This document shows positions 1-9,083 of a DNA stretch of 64,000 nt, one piece after another. Each line of letters begins with the position of its first letter. Within the stretch, counting starts at the first letter, position 1. Location: the NCBI GenBank assembly GCA_902168115.1, contig CABHPB010000068.1:1-64000 (forward strand). The letters are read 5' to 3'. Source of the DNA: an uncultured Methylopila sp. (GTDB lineage Bacteria > Pseudomonadota > Alphaproteobacteria > Rhizobiales > Methylopilaceae). Below the pieces are notes generated by a model. It was not told the origin of the DNA. It saw only the letters and a program-made list of their open reading frames with translations, and ran no database searches. The position numbers were made by a program, and so were the translations under genes.

Positions 1-85
1 TTGGGCGGAGGGCAGGGTGGGGAGGGCCTGACGTGAAGCTCGACGCCGCAAATCCCCGCTCAATCCTGCCCGATCCCCACCCTTA

Positions 86-107
86 CCCTCCCCTTGCAAG
101 GGGAGGG
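86..107. repeat. 22-bp perfect palindrome upstream of argC
   Basis: The left arm ccctccccttg (86-96) is followed directly by its exact reverse complement. A related half, ttctcccgcaaggggaagg, follows at about 136-154. The motif resembles the repeat pair between anmK and the hydrolase at 43.25-43.38 kb, so it is probably one copy of a dispersed intergenic element. The remainder of 1-208 holds no gene that I can support. Confidence 0.6.
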
Positions 108-208
108 AGTTTGGCGAGCGACCGCATCACTGACTTCTCCCGCAAGGGGAAGGGGACATCGACGTCGCGTTTCGATATCAAGCCGCGAAGCCACGCTTGG
201 ACTAGGTC

Positions 209-1258
209 ATGACACAGCTCAACGTCGCCATTCTCGGAGCTTCCGGCTACACCGGCTCGGAGCTCGTGCGCCTGCTGTCGCGGCATCCGCGCGTCGCGAT
301 CCGCGCGCTCACCGCCGACCGCAAGGCGGGGCAGGCGATGGCGGACGTGTTCCCGCAGTTCGTCCATCTCGACCTGCCGAAGCTCACGACGATCGCCGAG
401 GTCGCGCTGGACGAGATCGACCTCGTCTTCTGCGCGCTGCCGCATGGCACGACGCAGACCGTCATCGCCGAGCTGTTCCAGAAGAAGCCCGAGATCAAGG
501 TCGTCGACCTCTCCGCCGACTTCCGGCTGACGGACCCGGCCGCCTACGAGCAGTGGTACGGCCACCCGCATCAGGCGCTCGAGCTGCAAAGCGAGGCGAT
601 CTTCGGCGTGAGCGAGCTTTACCGCTCTGCGATCAAGGGCGCGCGGCTGGTCGCCAATCCCGGCTGCCATTCGACGACGTCGATCCTGCCGATCGTCCCG
701 CTGCTGAGGGAGCGACTGATCGAGCCGGATTCGATCTCGATCGTCTCGGCGACGGGCATGTCGGGCGCGGGCAGGGCGGCCAAGGAGGCGATGCTGTTCT
801 CGGAGGTCTCCGAGGGCGTCCACGCCTACGGTGTCGGCGCGCACCGGCACACCTCCGAGCTCGACCAGGAGTTCGACAAAGCGTCCGGCCGCACGACGCG
901 CGCGACCTTCACGCCGATGCTGATCCCGATGAACCGAGGCATCTATGCGACGATCACGGTGCGGCTCGCGGGCGGCGCGACCGCGGAGGCGCTGCACGCG
1001 GCGCTTGCGACCGCCTATTGGGGCGAGCCCTTCGTGACCGTGCTGCCGCTCGGCAAGGTCCCGCAGTCGCGGCACGTGCGCGGCTCGAACAACGTCCAGA
1101 TCGGCGTCGTCGCCGACCGCGGGCCTGACAAGGTGATCGTGCTCTCGACCCTCGACAACCTCGTGAAGGGCGCCTCGGGGCAGGCGGTGCAGAACATGAA
1201 CCTCGTCGCCGGCTTCGAGGAGACCGAGGGGCTCGGCCAGCTCGCGATCTTCCCGTAA
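209..1258 (+). CDS. argC: N-acetyl-gamma-glutamyl-phosphate reductase
   Basis: This enzyme reduces N-acetyl-glutamyl-5-phosphate to the semialdehyde with NADPH, the third step of arginine/ornithine synthesis in the cytosol. The 349-residue length is normal for the family. An N-terminal dinucleotide-binding motif GASGYTGSELVRLL is visible at about residues 10-23. The catalytic cysteine is C153 in NPGCHST, and the family histidines lie in GAHRHTSE (H212/H214). The ATG at 209 gives a start typical of ArgC. The gene converges on the asparaginase gene, with an inverted repeat pair between them. In many Rhizobiales argC follows rplM-rpsI; no ribosomal gene is present in the 208 bp upstream. Confidence 0.96.
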   Translation: MTQLNVAILGASGYTGSELVRLLSRHPRVAIRALTADRKAGQAMADVFPQFVHLDLPKLTTIAEVALDEIDLVFCALPHGTTQTVIAELFQKKPEIKVVDLSADFRLTDPAAYEQWYGHPHQALELQSEAIFGVSELYRSAIKGARLVANPGCHSTTSILPIVPLLRERLIEPDSISIVSATGMSGAGRAAKEAMLFSEVSEGVHAYGVGAHRHTSELDQEFDKASGRTTRATFTPMLIPMNRGIYATITVRLAGGATAEALHAALATAYWGEPFVTVLPLGKVPQSRHVRGSNNVQIGVVADRGPDKVIVLSTLDNLVKGASGQAVQNMNLVAGFEETEGLGQLAIFP

Positions 1259-1272
1259 GGCGTTGGCGCCGG

Positions 1273-1360
1273 TCGTCACCCCCGGGCTTGACCCGGGGGG
1301 TCCATCGGGCGCGGACGCGCCCGCTCAAGATGGATGCCCGGATCAAGTCCGGGCATGACG
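1273..1360. repeat. Inverted pair of a ~33-bp palindromic repeat
   Basis: The left arm (about 1273-1306) contains cccgggcttgacccggg. The right arm (about 1327-1360) read on the other strand contains cccggacttgatccggg with the same flanks (cgtca at one end, ccatc at the other). Each arm is itself a hairpin around a cttga core. The pair sits between the convergent genes argC and the asparaginase gene, where it could act as a two-way terminator. A related hairpin with a tcaag core occurs at 43413-43433. Confidence 0.7.
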
Positions 1361-1389
1361 GCGGAGCTTGAGCGAGCCGCGCGCGGCGC

Positions 1390-2520
1390 TCAGTACTTGT
1401 AGAGGATCTTCTCGATCTCCTTCGCATCCTGCGTCTTGGTGAGCGCAAGCGACACCAGCAGGCGGGCCTTCTGGGGCGTCTGGTCGGCGGTGACGATCCA
1501 GTCGTTCTCGTCGTCCTTCTCCTCGCCGTTGCGGACCACCTGGCCAGAGCCGGTGCGGGTCGCGCGGACGACGATCTCCTTCTTGCGGACCTCCTTCAGC
1601 GGCTCCTCCATGTAGTCGGCGACCGAACCATTGCCGGTGCCGGCGTAGATGAGCGCCTTGCCGCCGCGGTCGGCGATCGCGGTGAGGATGCCGGGGTCCA
1701 TCGAGGTGTGGGCGTAAAAGACGTCGACCTTCGGCAGGCTGTCGATCTTGTCGATGTCGAACTCGGTCGCGGTCGTGTGGGGCCTGGCGGGCAGGCGGTA
1801 GTAGTAAGGCTTGGACTCGACGACCACGCCGAGCGGGCCATAGAGCGACTTGAAGGTCTCGACCTTGAGCGCGTTGGTCTTGGCGACGTCGCGGGCGGAA
1901 TGGATCTCGTCGTTCATGACGACGAGCACGCCCTTGCCCTTCGATTCCGGCGAGGCCGCGACGACGGCGGCGTTGTAGAGGTTGAGCGGGCCGTCGGCGG
2001 AGAGCGCCGTGCCGGGACGCATGGCGCCGATGACGACGACCGGCTTGTCGGACTTCAGCGTCAGGTTGAGGAGGTAGGAGGTCTCCTCGATCGTGTCGGT
2101 GCCGTGGGTGATCATCACCGCGTCGACGTCCGGCTGCTTCAGAAGCTCCGAGACGCGCTTGGCGAGCTTCAGCATGCGCTCGTCGTTGTAGCTCTCCGAG
2201 CCGATCTGGAAGATCTGCTCGCCGCGCACGTTGGCGACGGTCTTCATCTCAGGCACGCCGGCGATGATCTTGTCGACCGCGACCTTGGCGCTGTCATAGT
2301 CGCCGGTGTTGACCGTCGAGGCGCCGGCGCCCGCGATCGTGCCGCCGGTGCCGATGATCACGATGTTCGGTTTCTTCGTCTCGGCCGCGGCCTCGGGCTT
2401 GGCCGGGGCTTCCTGCGCCGAGACATGCGCCGGCGTCGCCAGCGCGAGGCAGGCCGCCAAGACGCCGAGGATCGCAGGGCTGACGCTCGTCGCCCGCCGC
2501 TTGGTCAGACTTCCAGTCAT
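1390..2520 (-). CDS. ansB: Type II (periplasmic) L-asparaginase
   Basis: The product hydrolyses asparagine to aspartate and ammonia. The N-terminus is a Sec signal peptide: a basic start, a hydrophobic stretch at about residues 15-30, and a likely cleavage site after AHVSA near residue 35, so the enzyme should be periplasmic. Both asparaginase signatures are present: GTGGTIAG with nucleophile T58, and THGTDT with the second catalytic Thr-Asp pair at T141/D142. GAMRPGTALSADGPLN carries the substrate-proximal residues. An alanine/lysine-rich linker separates the signal from the enzyme. At 376 residues it is slightly longer than E. coli AnsB because of that linker. It is divergent from the acyl-CoA synthetase gene. 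Activity on glutamine cannot be judged. Confidence 0.93.
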   Translation of the reverse strand: MTGSLTKRRATSVSPAILGVLAACLALATPAHVSAQEAPAKPEAAAETKKPNIVIIGTGGTIAGAGASTVNTGDYDSAKVAVDKIIAGVPEMKTVANVRGEQIFQIGSESYNDERMLKLAKRVSELLKQPDVDAVMITHGTDTIEETSYLLNLTLKSDKPVVVIGAMRPGTALSADGPLNLYNAAVVAASPESKGKGVLVVMNDEIHSARDVAKTNALKVETFKSLYGPLGVVVESKPYYYRLPARPHTTATEFDIDKIDSLPKVDVFYAHTSMDPGILTAIADRGGKALIYAGTGNGSVADYMEEPLKEVRKKEIVVRATRTGSGQVVRNGEEKDDENDWIVTADQTPQKARLLVSLALTKTQDAKEIEKILYKY

Positions 2521-2666
2521 CGCTTGTTCGCTCCCGCTGGACGCCGCGCCGGGTGGCGCGACTTAAGTCGCACGAGGGCGAGCTTAACTGCCGAAGACTT
2601 CGCCCGTGAACCGGGAATCCGCGCCTGCCGCGCAAATCTTCGCCACGGGCCGGCGCCGCCGAAAGC

Positions 2667-4244
2667 ATGAGCGCCAGACCGCCGCCGCCGCGTTATGCCT
2701 CGGTGATGTCGAACGCCCCGCACGCCGTCCCCGTCCGCTTCAATCTCGCGCGCTGCTGCCTGGAGGAGAACGCGCGCCTGCGCGGCGCCAAGGTCGGGCT
2801 GACGGTCGTCGACGGGGCGGGGGGCGACACGCTCGCTCTGACCTTCGCCGAGGTCGAGGCCGCCGTGCTCGCGCTCGCAGGAGGGATCGCGGGCCTCGGC
2901 CTTCCGGGCGGCTCGCGCATCGTCATCCGCATGGGCAACGAGGTCGACACGATCCTGCTGTTCTTCGCGATCATCGCGGCGGGCCACGTCGCCGTGCCGA
3001 CCTCGATGATGCTGACGCGCGACGAGGCGCGCTTCGTCGTCGAGAACGCCGAGGCCGGCGCCGTCGTCCTCGGCGCGGAGTCAGCGCAGGAGGAGGGATT
3101 TGGCGACGCGCTCGTAATTGGGCCGGACAAGCTCGCCGAACTGAAGCGCTCCACGCCGCTCGCGCAGTACGCCGACACGGCCGGCGAGGACGCCGCCTAT
3201 CTGGTCTACACCTCAGGCACCACCGGCAAGCCGAAGGGCGTGGTGCACGCCCACCGCGTCGCGCTCGGCCGCCGGCCGATGCACAGCCACTGGCTCGACC
3301 TCCGCCAAGACGACGTGCTGTTGCACGCCGGCGCGTTCAACTGGACCTACACGATCGGCGTCGGCGTTCTTGACCCCTGGTTCTGCGGGGCCGCCGCGAC
3401 GCTCGCGCGCGACGTTTCCGACCCGTCGCTCTGGCCAGAGATCATCCGCCGTCACGGCGTGACGATCTTCGCGGCGGTCCCCGGCGTCTACCGGCAGATC
3501 CTGAAGCGCGGGCTGGAGGACGCCGGCGCGCTCGCCTCGCTCCGCCACGGAGTCGCGGCGGGCGAGGCGCTACCGACGCCGCTGCTCGACGAATGGCGCG
3601 AGAGAACAGGGCGGGAGATCTACGAGGCTTTCGGCATGAGCGAGATCTCGACCTTCGTGTCGTCCTGCCCGAGCGTGCCGGCGCGGCCGGGCTCGCCCGG
3701 CAGGCCGCAGCCGGGACGCCGCGTCGTCGCGCTTCCGCCCGAGGGCGGGGAGACGCCGCTGCCGCAGGGCGAGACCGGCCTGCTGGCCGTCCATCGCTCC
3801 GATCCGGGGCTGATGCTCGGCTACTGGAAACGGCCGGACGAGGAAGCCAGCGCCTTCCGCGGAGACTGGTTCGTCGCCGGCGACCTCGTCTCCTTCGACG
3901 GGGACGGCTATATGCGCCACCACGGCCGCGACGACGACGTGATGAACGCGCTCGGCTACCGCGTCTCGCCGCTCGAAGTGGAGGAGGCGGTCGCGAGCCA
4001 CCCGTCGGTGGCGGAGGTGGGCGTGACCGAACAGCGGGTGCGGGCCGATCTGTCGCTGATCGCGGCCTTCATCGTGCTCCGCGACGGAGCGGAGGCCGAC
4101 GAGGCGGGCATCGCGGAGGCCTGCGCGGCGCGGCTCGCCTCCTACAAGCGGCCCAAGCTGTTTCATTTCGTCGAGCGCCTGCCGCGCTCGGCCAACGGCA
4201 AGCTGCTCAGGCGGCGTCTCGCAGAGAGCGTGCCGGCGAAGTGA
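2667..4244 (+). CDS. AMP-dependent acyl-CoA synthetase/ligase (benzoate-CoA-ligase-like)
   Basis: This is an ANL-superfamily enzyme that activates a carboxylic acid to an acyl-adenylate and then to the CoA thioester. The P-loop-like motif YTSGTTGKPKG lies at about residues 181-191. The hinge region GRDDDVMNALGYRVSPLEVE is clear, and the C-terminal catalytic lysine is in SANGKLLRR (about residue 511). Overall order and the compact C-terminus recall benzoate- and aryl-CoA ligases, but the acid substrate cannot be assigned. Two in-frame starts are possible: 2667 and 2706 (MSNAPHAV); neither has a convincing Shine-Dalgarno sequence. The stop is only 4 bp from the stop of the convergent CYTH/CHAD gene. 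Confidence 0.88.
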   Translation: MSARPPPPRYASVMSNAPHAVPVRFNLARCCLEENARLRGAKVGLTVVDGAGGDTLALTFAEVEAAVLALAGGIAGLGLPGGSRIVIRMGNEVDTILLFFAIIAAGHVAVPTSMMLTRDEARFVVENAEAGAVVLGAESAQEEGFGDALVIGPDKLAELKRSTPLAQYADTAGEDAAYLVYTSGTTGKPKGVVHAHRVALGRRPMHSHWLDLRQDDVLLHAGAFNWTYTIGVGVLDPWFCGAAATLARDVSDPSLWPEIIRRHGVTIFAAVPGVYRQILKRGLEDAGALASLRHGVAAGEALPTPLLDEWRERTGREIYEAFGMSEISTFVSSCPSVPARPGSPGRPQPGRRVVALPPEGGETPLPQGETGLLAVHRSDPGLMLGYWKRPDEEASAFRGDWFVAGDLVSFDGDGYMRHHGRDDDVMNALGYRVSPLEVEEAVASHPSVAEVGVTEQRVRADLSLIAAFIVLRDGAEADEAGIAEACAARLASYKRPKLFHFVERLPRSANGKLLRRRLAESVPAK

Positions 4245-4248
4245 CCGC

Positions 4249-5781
4249 TCAGCGCCAGAACGGGCGCAGACCGACCAGCGTGTCGTAGGCCGTACAGGCG
4301 TCGCCGAGGAGGTCGGACGACCCGGCCTGCAGCCCGCCCGCCGTGAGGCCCGCGGCGAACAGGCTGGAGCGATCCTTGAGCCGGCTAGCCGCCACGTCGG
4401 CCAGCAGGTCGGTCGCGGTGGCGATGTCGTTGAGCCCGCCGAGCTTGCCTTGAAGGCGCTTCAGCGCCTTGACGAAATCCTTGAGGCGCGCCGCTTTCTT
4501 CTCGCCCGGGTACAGGCTCTCGAAGAACTGTGCGCCATAGCGCAGCTTCTTGGCGGCGATGCGGACCTCGTGGCGCTGCTCGACCGAGAGGCGTTCGAGA
4601 TGCTCCCCGCGCTTGATCTGTCGAAGCCGCTTTTCGAGCGTCTTCGCGGCGAATTTCCGGGCGGGACCGTGCAGCATGGCCGCGATCTTCTCGTCCTGCG
4701 GGGCGAGCCATCCGCCGACGTGAACCCAGCTCAGGATGGCCAGGAGCAGCTTGCGCCAGTCGGGGCTCGCAAGACAGCTCGCCACGACCTTGTGAGCCTC
4801 GTCGCGGTCGATCGTTAGCTGCCTTTCTATCCCGATGTATCCGGGCTCCCCCGGGCGGCGTTCGCGCTCCTGCGGCAGCGTTTCGACGAGGAAGACGTCG
4901 AGGTTTCGTCCGCGACCGAACGGCCCCGACAGGGCCTTGAGCTCCGCGAACAACGCGATCCCTTCAGGCTCCTTGACCACACGGCCGAACAGGGAGAAGG
5001 CCGATCTCAACCGGCGCACTCCGACGCGAAGCTGGTGGAGGGCCTCAGTGTCCGGTCCCTGCAGAAGGATCGCTTCGTTGAGGCGGATCTGGCGCAGGCA
5101 GTCATGCGCGATCGCGCGGAACGCCTCGGCCGTGGAGGCGTCTTTCGCCAGCGAGATCTTGCCGGCGTGGCAGGGAGCCTCCGTCTCTCCGTCGAGCAAC
5201 CGGAAGCCCCGTTCGGATTTGCTGCGCGCGCCCAGACGCAGATCCGCCGTCTGCGCGAGCTCCGCCGCGAGGCGAAAGAGGTCGTTCAGTTCGCCGGACT
5301 TGAGCTCGAGCTCGACCTCGCTGATCGGAGTCGCGGTCGCCTCGTCGAGGAGCACTCGTCCCGTGTCGAGCGCGACCTCGATCTCGGAGGCGCCTTCGGT
5401 CACCAGAAAGGTGCGCCTGTGAACGTCCACCGTGAACAGCGGAGCGACAGGCGCCCCGTCCGCAAGCAGCGACGCGGCGGGCGTCTCGCCGAGGAGGCTG
5501 AGGTCAGGCTCGGGTGTCGGGCACCGGGTCTCCCATTCAGGGCGCGCGAGCATGCCGTCCCCGGCCGCCTTGACCGTCTGGCGGTGCCGGCTGCGAAACG
5601 TCCGCACGCGCAGCGTGACGCCGGCCTCGCGCAGCCGCCCGTAGGGCGCGTCGAAGTAAACCGTCTTCAGTTTCGCGAGCGGACGCCTGATCGCCGCGGC
5701 CAGACGCGGATGGGCGCGAAGGGCCTCGAGCGCCCTTTGATCACATTCGAGCTTGAGTTCGGTCTCGGTCGGCGCGGCCAT
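4249..5781 (-). CDS. CYTH and CHAD domain-containing protein
   Basis: The N-terminal half (about residues 1-200) is a CYTH triphosphate-tunnel domain with the hallmark ExExK motif in ETELKLE. CYTH proteins bind inorganic triphosphate or related anions through acidic and basic strands. The C-terminal half (about 215-500) is an all-helical CHAD domain rich in conserved His/Arg/Lys, for example LHQLRVGVRRLRSAF and RHEVRIAAKKLRYGAQFF. CHAD domains bind polyphosphate, so a role in polyphosphate or inorganic triphosphate metabolism is likely but not proven. I prefer the ATG at 5781, just ahead of the ExExK motif; a GTG at 5823 would add 14 residues. No polyphosphate kinase gene is nearby. Confidence 0.9.
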   Translation of the reverse strand: MAAPTETELKLECDQRALEALRAHPRLAAAIRRPLAKLKTVYFDAPYGRLREAGVTLRVRTFRSRHRQTVKAAGDGMLARPEWETRCPTPEPDLSLLGETPAASLLADGAPVAPLFTVDVHRRTFLVTEGASEIEVALDTGRVLLDEATATPISEVELELKSGELNDLFRLAAELAQTADLRLGARSKSERGFRLLDGETEAPCHAGKISLAKDASTAEAFRAIAHDCLRQIRLNEAILLQGPDTEALHQLRVGVRRLRSAFSLFGRVVKEPEGIALFAELKALSGPFGRGRNLDVFLVETLPQERERRPGEPGYIGIERQLTIDRDEAHKVVASCLASPDWRKLLLAILSWVHVGGWLAPQDEKIAAMLHGPARKFAAKTLEKRLRQIKRGEHLERLSVEQRHEVRIAAKKLRYGAQFFESLYPGEKKAARLKDFVKALKRLQGKLGGLNDIATATDLLADVAASRLKDRSSLFAAGLTAGGLQAGSSDLLGDACTAYDTLVGLRPFWR

Positions 5782-5892
5782 GGATCGCTTCTGATCGGAG
5801 CGCCGGGGCGCGGGAGGCGACACGCGCCACCGCCGTCTTGCTACACAAGACTGTCACAATCCAATCAGGAGCTCTGGAGCCGGAAAACGCCC

Positions 5893-7140
5893 TCAGTCCT
5901 GCGTCGTCGACGTGTCGGTCTCGCGGGGCGCGCCGCCGCCGTTGCGGCGCTTGCGATGGCGCGGCTTCGGCGCGGGCAGGGGGCCGTCCTCGGCCGGATC
6001 GCGCTCGACGGCGACGACCCGGCCGCGCTCGACCGCGAGCGCGAGCGTGCCGGCCTTCAGCTTCAGCGCCTGCTCGCCGAACAGCTCGCGCCGCCAGCCG
6101 GAGAGCGCCGGAACGTCCGCCTCGTCGTCGGCCGCGATCTTTTCCAGGTCGTCGACATTGGCGAGAACCTTGGCCGCCACCGCATGGCGCTCCGCGATCA
6201 TGCGGAGCAGGACCTTCAGGAGTTCGACGGTCGCCGGATTGCCGCCGCCGGCGCGTTCGCGCTCCATGGTCGGCAGGCTGGCGGGATCGCGGTCGACGCC
6301 GCGCGCGACCGCCTCCAGGATCTCCTGTCCCGCCCTGGAGCGCTCATAGCCGCGCGGGAAGGCGCGCAGGGCGCCGAGCGCGTCGACGGTGCGCGGCGCG
6401 CGCGTCGCGATCTCGACCAGCGCGTCGTCCTTCAGCACGCGCGAACGCGGCACGTCGCGCCCCTGCGCCTCGCGCTCGCGCCAGGCCGCGACCTCGATCA
6501 TGACGGAGAGCTCGCGCGGCTTGCGCAGCCGCGAGCGGAACCGCTGCCAGGCGTCTTCCGGGTGCGACTCGTAGGTCGAGGCGGAGGTCAGCACCTCCAT
6601 CTCCTCGAGCAGCCATTCGGCGCGGCCGCGCTTCTCGAGATCGGCGGAGAGCTTCTCGTAGACCTGCCGCAGATGGGTGACGTCGGCGATGGCGTAGGTG
6701 ATCTGCTCGTCGGAGAGCGGGCGCCGGCTCCAGTCGGTGAAGCGCGAGGACTTGTCGATCGCGGCGCCGGTCGTGCGGCCGACGAGCTGGTCGTAGGAGA
6801 TCGAGTCGCCGAAGCCGAGCACCATGGCCGCGACCTGGGTGTCGAACACCGGATGCGGGACCTTGCCCGACAGGTGGTGGAAGATCTCGATGTCCTGCCG
6901 GCCGGAATGGAAGACCTTGAGCACCGCCTCGTTCGCCATCAGCTCGAACAGCGGCGACAGATCGATGTCGGGCGCGAGCGCGTCGACCACCTCGGGCTTC
7001 ACGTCGTCGGCGAGCTGCACGACGCACAGCTTCGGCCAGAACGTGGTCTCCCGGAGGAACTCCGTGTCGACTGTGATGTAGGGGGCCTTCGAGAGCCGTG
7101 CGCAGGCGTCCGCGAGCTCTTGTGTCGTGGTGATCATCAT
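5893..7140 (-). CDS. rnd: Ribonuclease D
   Basis: A 3'-to-5' exoribonuclease that trims tRNA precursors. The DEDDy catalytic set is visible: VDTEF near the N-terminus, [12 protein letters not shown] for the middle aspartate, and [13 protein letters not shown] with the Y-x3-D motif. An HRDC-type helical region follows at about residues 205-290. The C-terminus ends in a basic tail ([12 protein letters not shown]) that could contact RNA. At 415 residues it is longer than many RNase D proteins, mainly because of that tail. Two adjacent ATG codons (7140 and 7137) can serve as start. The gene is divergent from aspS with a spacer of about 150 bp. Confidence 0.94.
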   Translation of the reverse strand: MMITTTQELADACARLSKAPYITVDTEFLRETTFWPKLCVVQLADDVKPEVVDALAPDIDLSPLFELMANEAVLKVFHSGRQDIEIFHHLSGKVPHPVFDTQVAAMVLGFGDSISYDQLVGRTTGAAIDKSSRFTDWSRRPLSDEQITYAIADVTHLRQVYEKLSADLEKRGRAEWLLEEMEVLTSASTYESHPEDAWQRFRSRLRKPRELSVMIEVAAWREREAQGRDVPRSRVLKDDALVEIATRAPRTVDALGALRAFPRGYERSRAGQEILEAVARGVDRDPASLPTMERERAGGGNPATVELLKVLLRMIAERHAVAAKVLANVDDLEKIAADDEADVPALSGWRRELFGEQALKLKAGTLALAVERGRVVAVERDPAEDGPLPAPKPRHRKRRNGGGAPRETDTSTTQD

Positions 7141-7289
7141 GGAACGCGCCTATAGCGCCAAACCAGCGCGCTGTCTCGCGCTCGCGCGCGTCTCATCCTT
7201 GACAAGCCGTCGAAGCGCATGCGGTGGTCCGGCGCGAAATTCCCGGGCCCGATCCGCCCGCCGGCGCGCCCCCAAGACCTTCGGGACGA

Positions 7290-9074
7290 ATGACGATGCA
7301 TCGCTACCGCACCCACACCTGCGCCGCGCTCCGGCCCGAGCATGTCGGCCAGACGGTCCGGCTCTCCGGCTGGGTGCATCGCGTGCGCGACCATGGCGGC
7401 GTGCTGTTCGTCGACCTGCGCGACCATTACGGCATGACGCAGGTCGTCGCCGACCCGGATTCGCCGGCCTTCGGCGCGATCGAGAAGGCGCGCGCGGAAT
7501 GCGTCATCCGCGTCGACGGCAAGGTCCGCACGCGGCCCGCCGGCACCGACAACGCGGAGCTGCCGACGGGCCAGATCGAGGTGTTCGCGACCGAGGTGGA
7601 AGTGCTTGGCCCGGCCGCCGACCTGCCGCTGCCGGTGTTCGGCGACCAAGACTATCCGGAGGAGACGCGGCTCAAGTACCGCTTCCTCGACCTGCGCCGT
7701 GAAAAGCTCCACCGCAACATCATGACGCGCGGCGCGATCGTCGACGCCATGCGGGCCAAGATGAAGGGGCAGGGCTTCTTCGAGTTCCAGACGCCGATCC
7801 TGACGGCGTCCTCGCCCGAAGGCGCGCGCGACTTCCTGGTGCCGAGCCGCATCCATCCGGGCAAGTTCTACGCGCTGCCGCAGGCCCCGCAGCAGTACAA
7901 GCAGCTCATCATGATGAGCGGCTTCGACCGCTACTTCCAGATCGCGCCCTGCTTCCGCGACGAGGACCCGCGCGCCGACCGCCTGCCGGGCGAGTTCTAC
8001 CAGCTCGACCTGGAGATGAGCTTCGTCGAGCAGGAGGACGTGTTCGCGGCCGTCGAGCCTGTCATCACCGGCATCTTCGAGGAGTTCGGGAACGGCAAGC
8101 CCGTCACCAAGAACTGGCCGCGCATCCCGTTCGCCGAGGCGATCCGCAAATACGGCACCGACAAGCCGGACCTGCGCAACCCGCTGGTGATGCAGGACGT
8201 CTCCGAGCATTTCCGCGGCTCGGGCTTCAAGGTGTTCGCGCGGATGCTGGAGAGCGAAGGCGCCCAGGTCTGGGCGATCCCCGGGCCGACGGGCGGCTCC
8301 AGAGCCTTCTGCGATCGCATGAACTCCTGGGCCCAGAGCGAGGGGCAGCCGGGCCTCGGCTACGTCATGTGGCGCGAAGGCGGGGAGGGCGCGGGCCCGA
8401 TCGCCAACAACATCGGGCCGGAGCGCACCGCCGCGATCCGCGAACAGCTTGGCCTCAAGGACGGCGACGCCGCGTTCTTCGTGGCGGGCGATCCGGAAAA
8501 ATTCTGGAAGTTCGCAGGCCTTGCGCGCACCCGGGTCGGCGAGGAGCTGAAGCTCGTCGACCACGACCGCTTCGAGCTCGCCTGGATCGTGGACTTTCCG
8601 TTCTACGAGTGGAGCGAGGAGGACAAGAAGGTCGACTTCTCGCACAACCCGTTCTCGATGCCGCAGGGCGGCATGGACGCGCTGACCGGCCAGGACCCGC
8701 TGACCATCAAGGCGTTCCAGTACGACATCGCCTGCAACGGCTTCGAGATCGCGTCGGGCGGCATCCGCAACCATCGTCCCGAGGCTATGGTGGAAGCCTT
8801 CGAGATCGCGGGCTATGACGAGCAGACGGTGATCGACCGTTTCGGCGGCATGTACCGCGCCTTCCAGTACGGCGCGCCGCCGCATGGCGGCATGGCGGCC
8901 GGCGTCGACCGCATCGTCATGCTGCTGACCGGCGCGACCAACCTGCGCGAGATCTCGATCTTCCCGATGAACCAGCGCGCGGAAGACCTGCTGATGGGCT
9001 CGCCCTCCGAGGCGTCCCCGAAGCAGCTCAAGGAGCTGCACCTGCGTCAGGCCCTGCCGCAGACGAAGGGCTGA
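7290..9074 (+). CDS. aspS: Aspartyl-tRNA synthetase
   Basis: A class II aminoacyl-tRNA synthetase charging tRNA-Asp (and possibly tRNA-Asn if the organism uses the transamidation route). The N-terminal OB fold begins with [18 protein letters not shown]. Class II motif 2 is seen as [23 protein letters not shown] insertion domain occupies about residues 290-430, and motif 3 is in [17 protein letters not shown]. Length 594 residues fits the bacterial type. The reading frame runs upstream to 7224, but homologues start at MHRYRTHTC, so the ATG at 7290 (or 7296) is preferred. The stop is 9 bp from the convergent gene's stop. The sequence does not show whether it is discriminating or non-discriminating. 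Confidence 0.97.
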   Translation: MTMHRYRTHTCAALRPEHVGQTVRLSGWVHRVRDHGGVLFVDLRDHYGMTQVVADPDSPAFGAIEKARAECVIRVDGKVRTRPAGTDNAELPTGQIEVFATEVEVLGPAADLPLPVFGDQDYPEETRLKYRFLDLRREKLHRNIMTRGAIVDAMRAKMKGQGFFEFQTPILTASSPEGARDFLVPSRIHPGKFYALPQAPQQYKQLIMMSGFDRYFQIAPCFRDEDPRADRLPGEFYQLDLEMSFVEQEDVFAAVEPVITGIFEEFGNGKPVTKNWPRIPFAEAIRKYGTDKPDLRNPLVMQDVSEHFRGSGFKVFARMLESEGAQVWAIPGPTGGSRAFCDRMNSWAQSEGQPGLGYVMWREGGEGAGPIANNIGPERTAAIREQLGLKDGDAAFFVAGDPEKFWKFAGLARTRVGEELKLVDHDRFELAWIVDFPFYEWSEEDKKVDFSHNPFSMPQGGMDALTGQDPLTIKAFQYDIACNGFEIASGGIRNHRPEAMVEAFEIAGYDEQTVIDRFGGMYRAFQYGAPPHGGMAAGVDRIVMLLTGATNLREISIFPMNQRAEDLLMGSPSEASPKQLKELHLRQALPQTKG

Positions 9075-9083
9075 CGAGGGACT

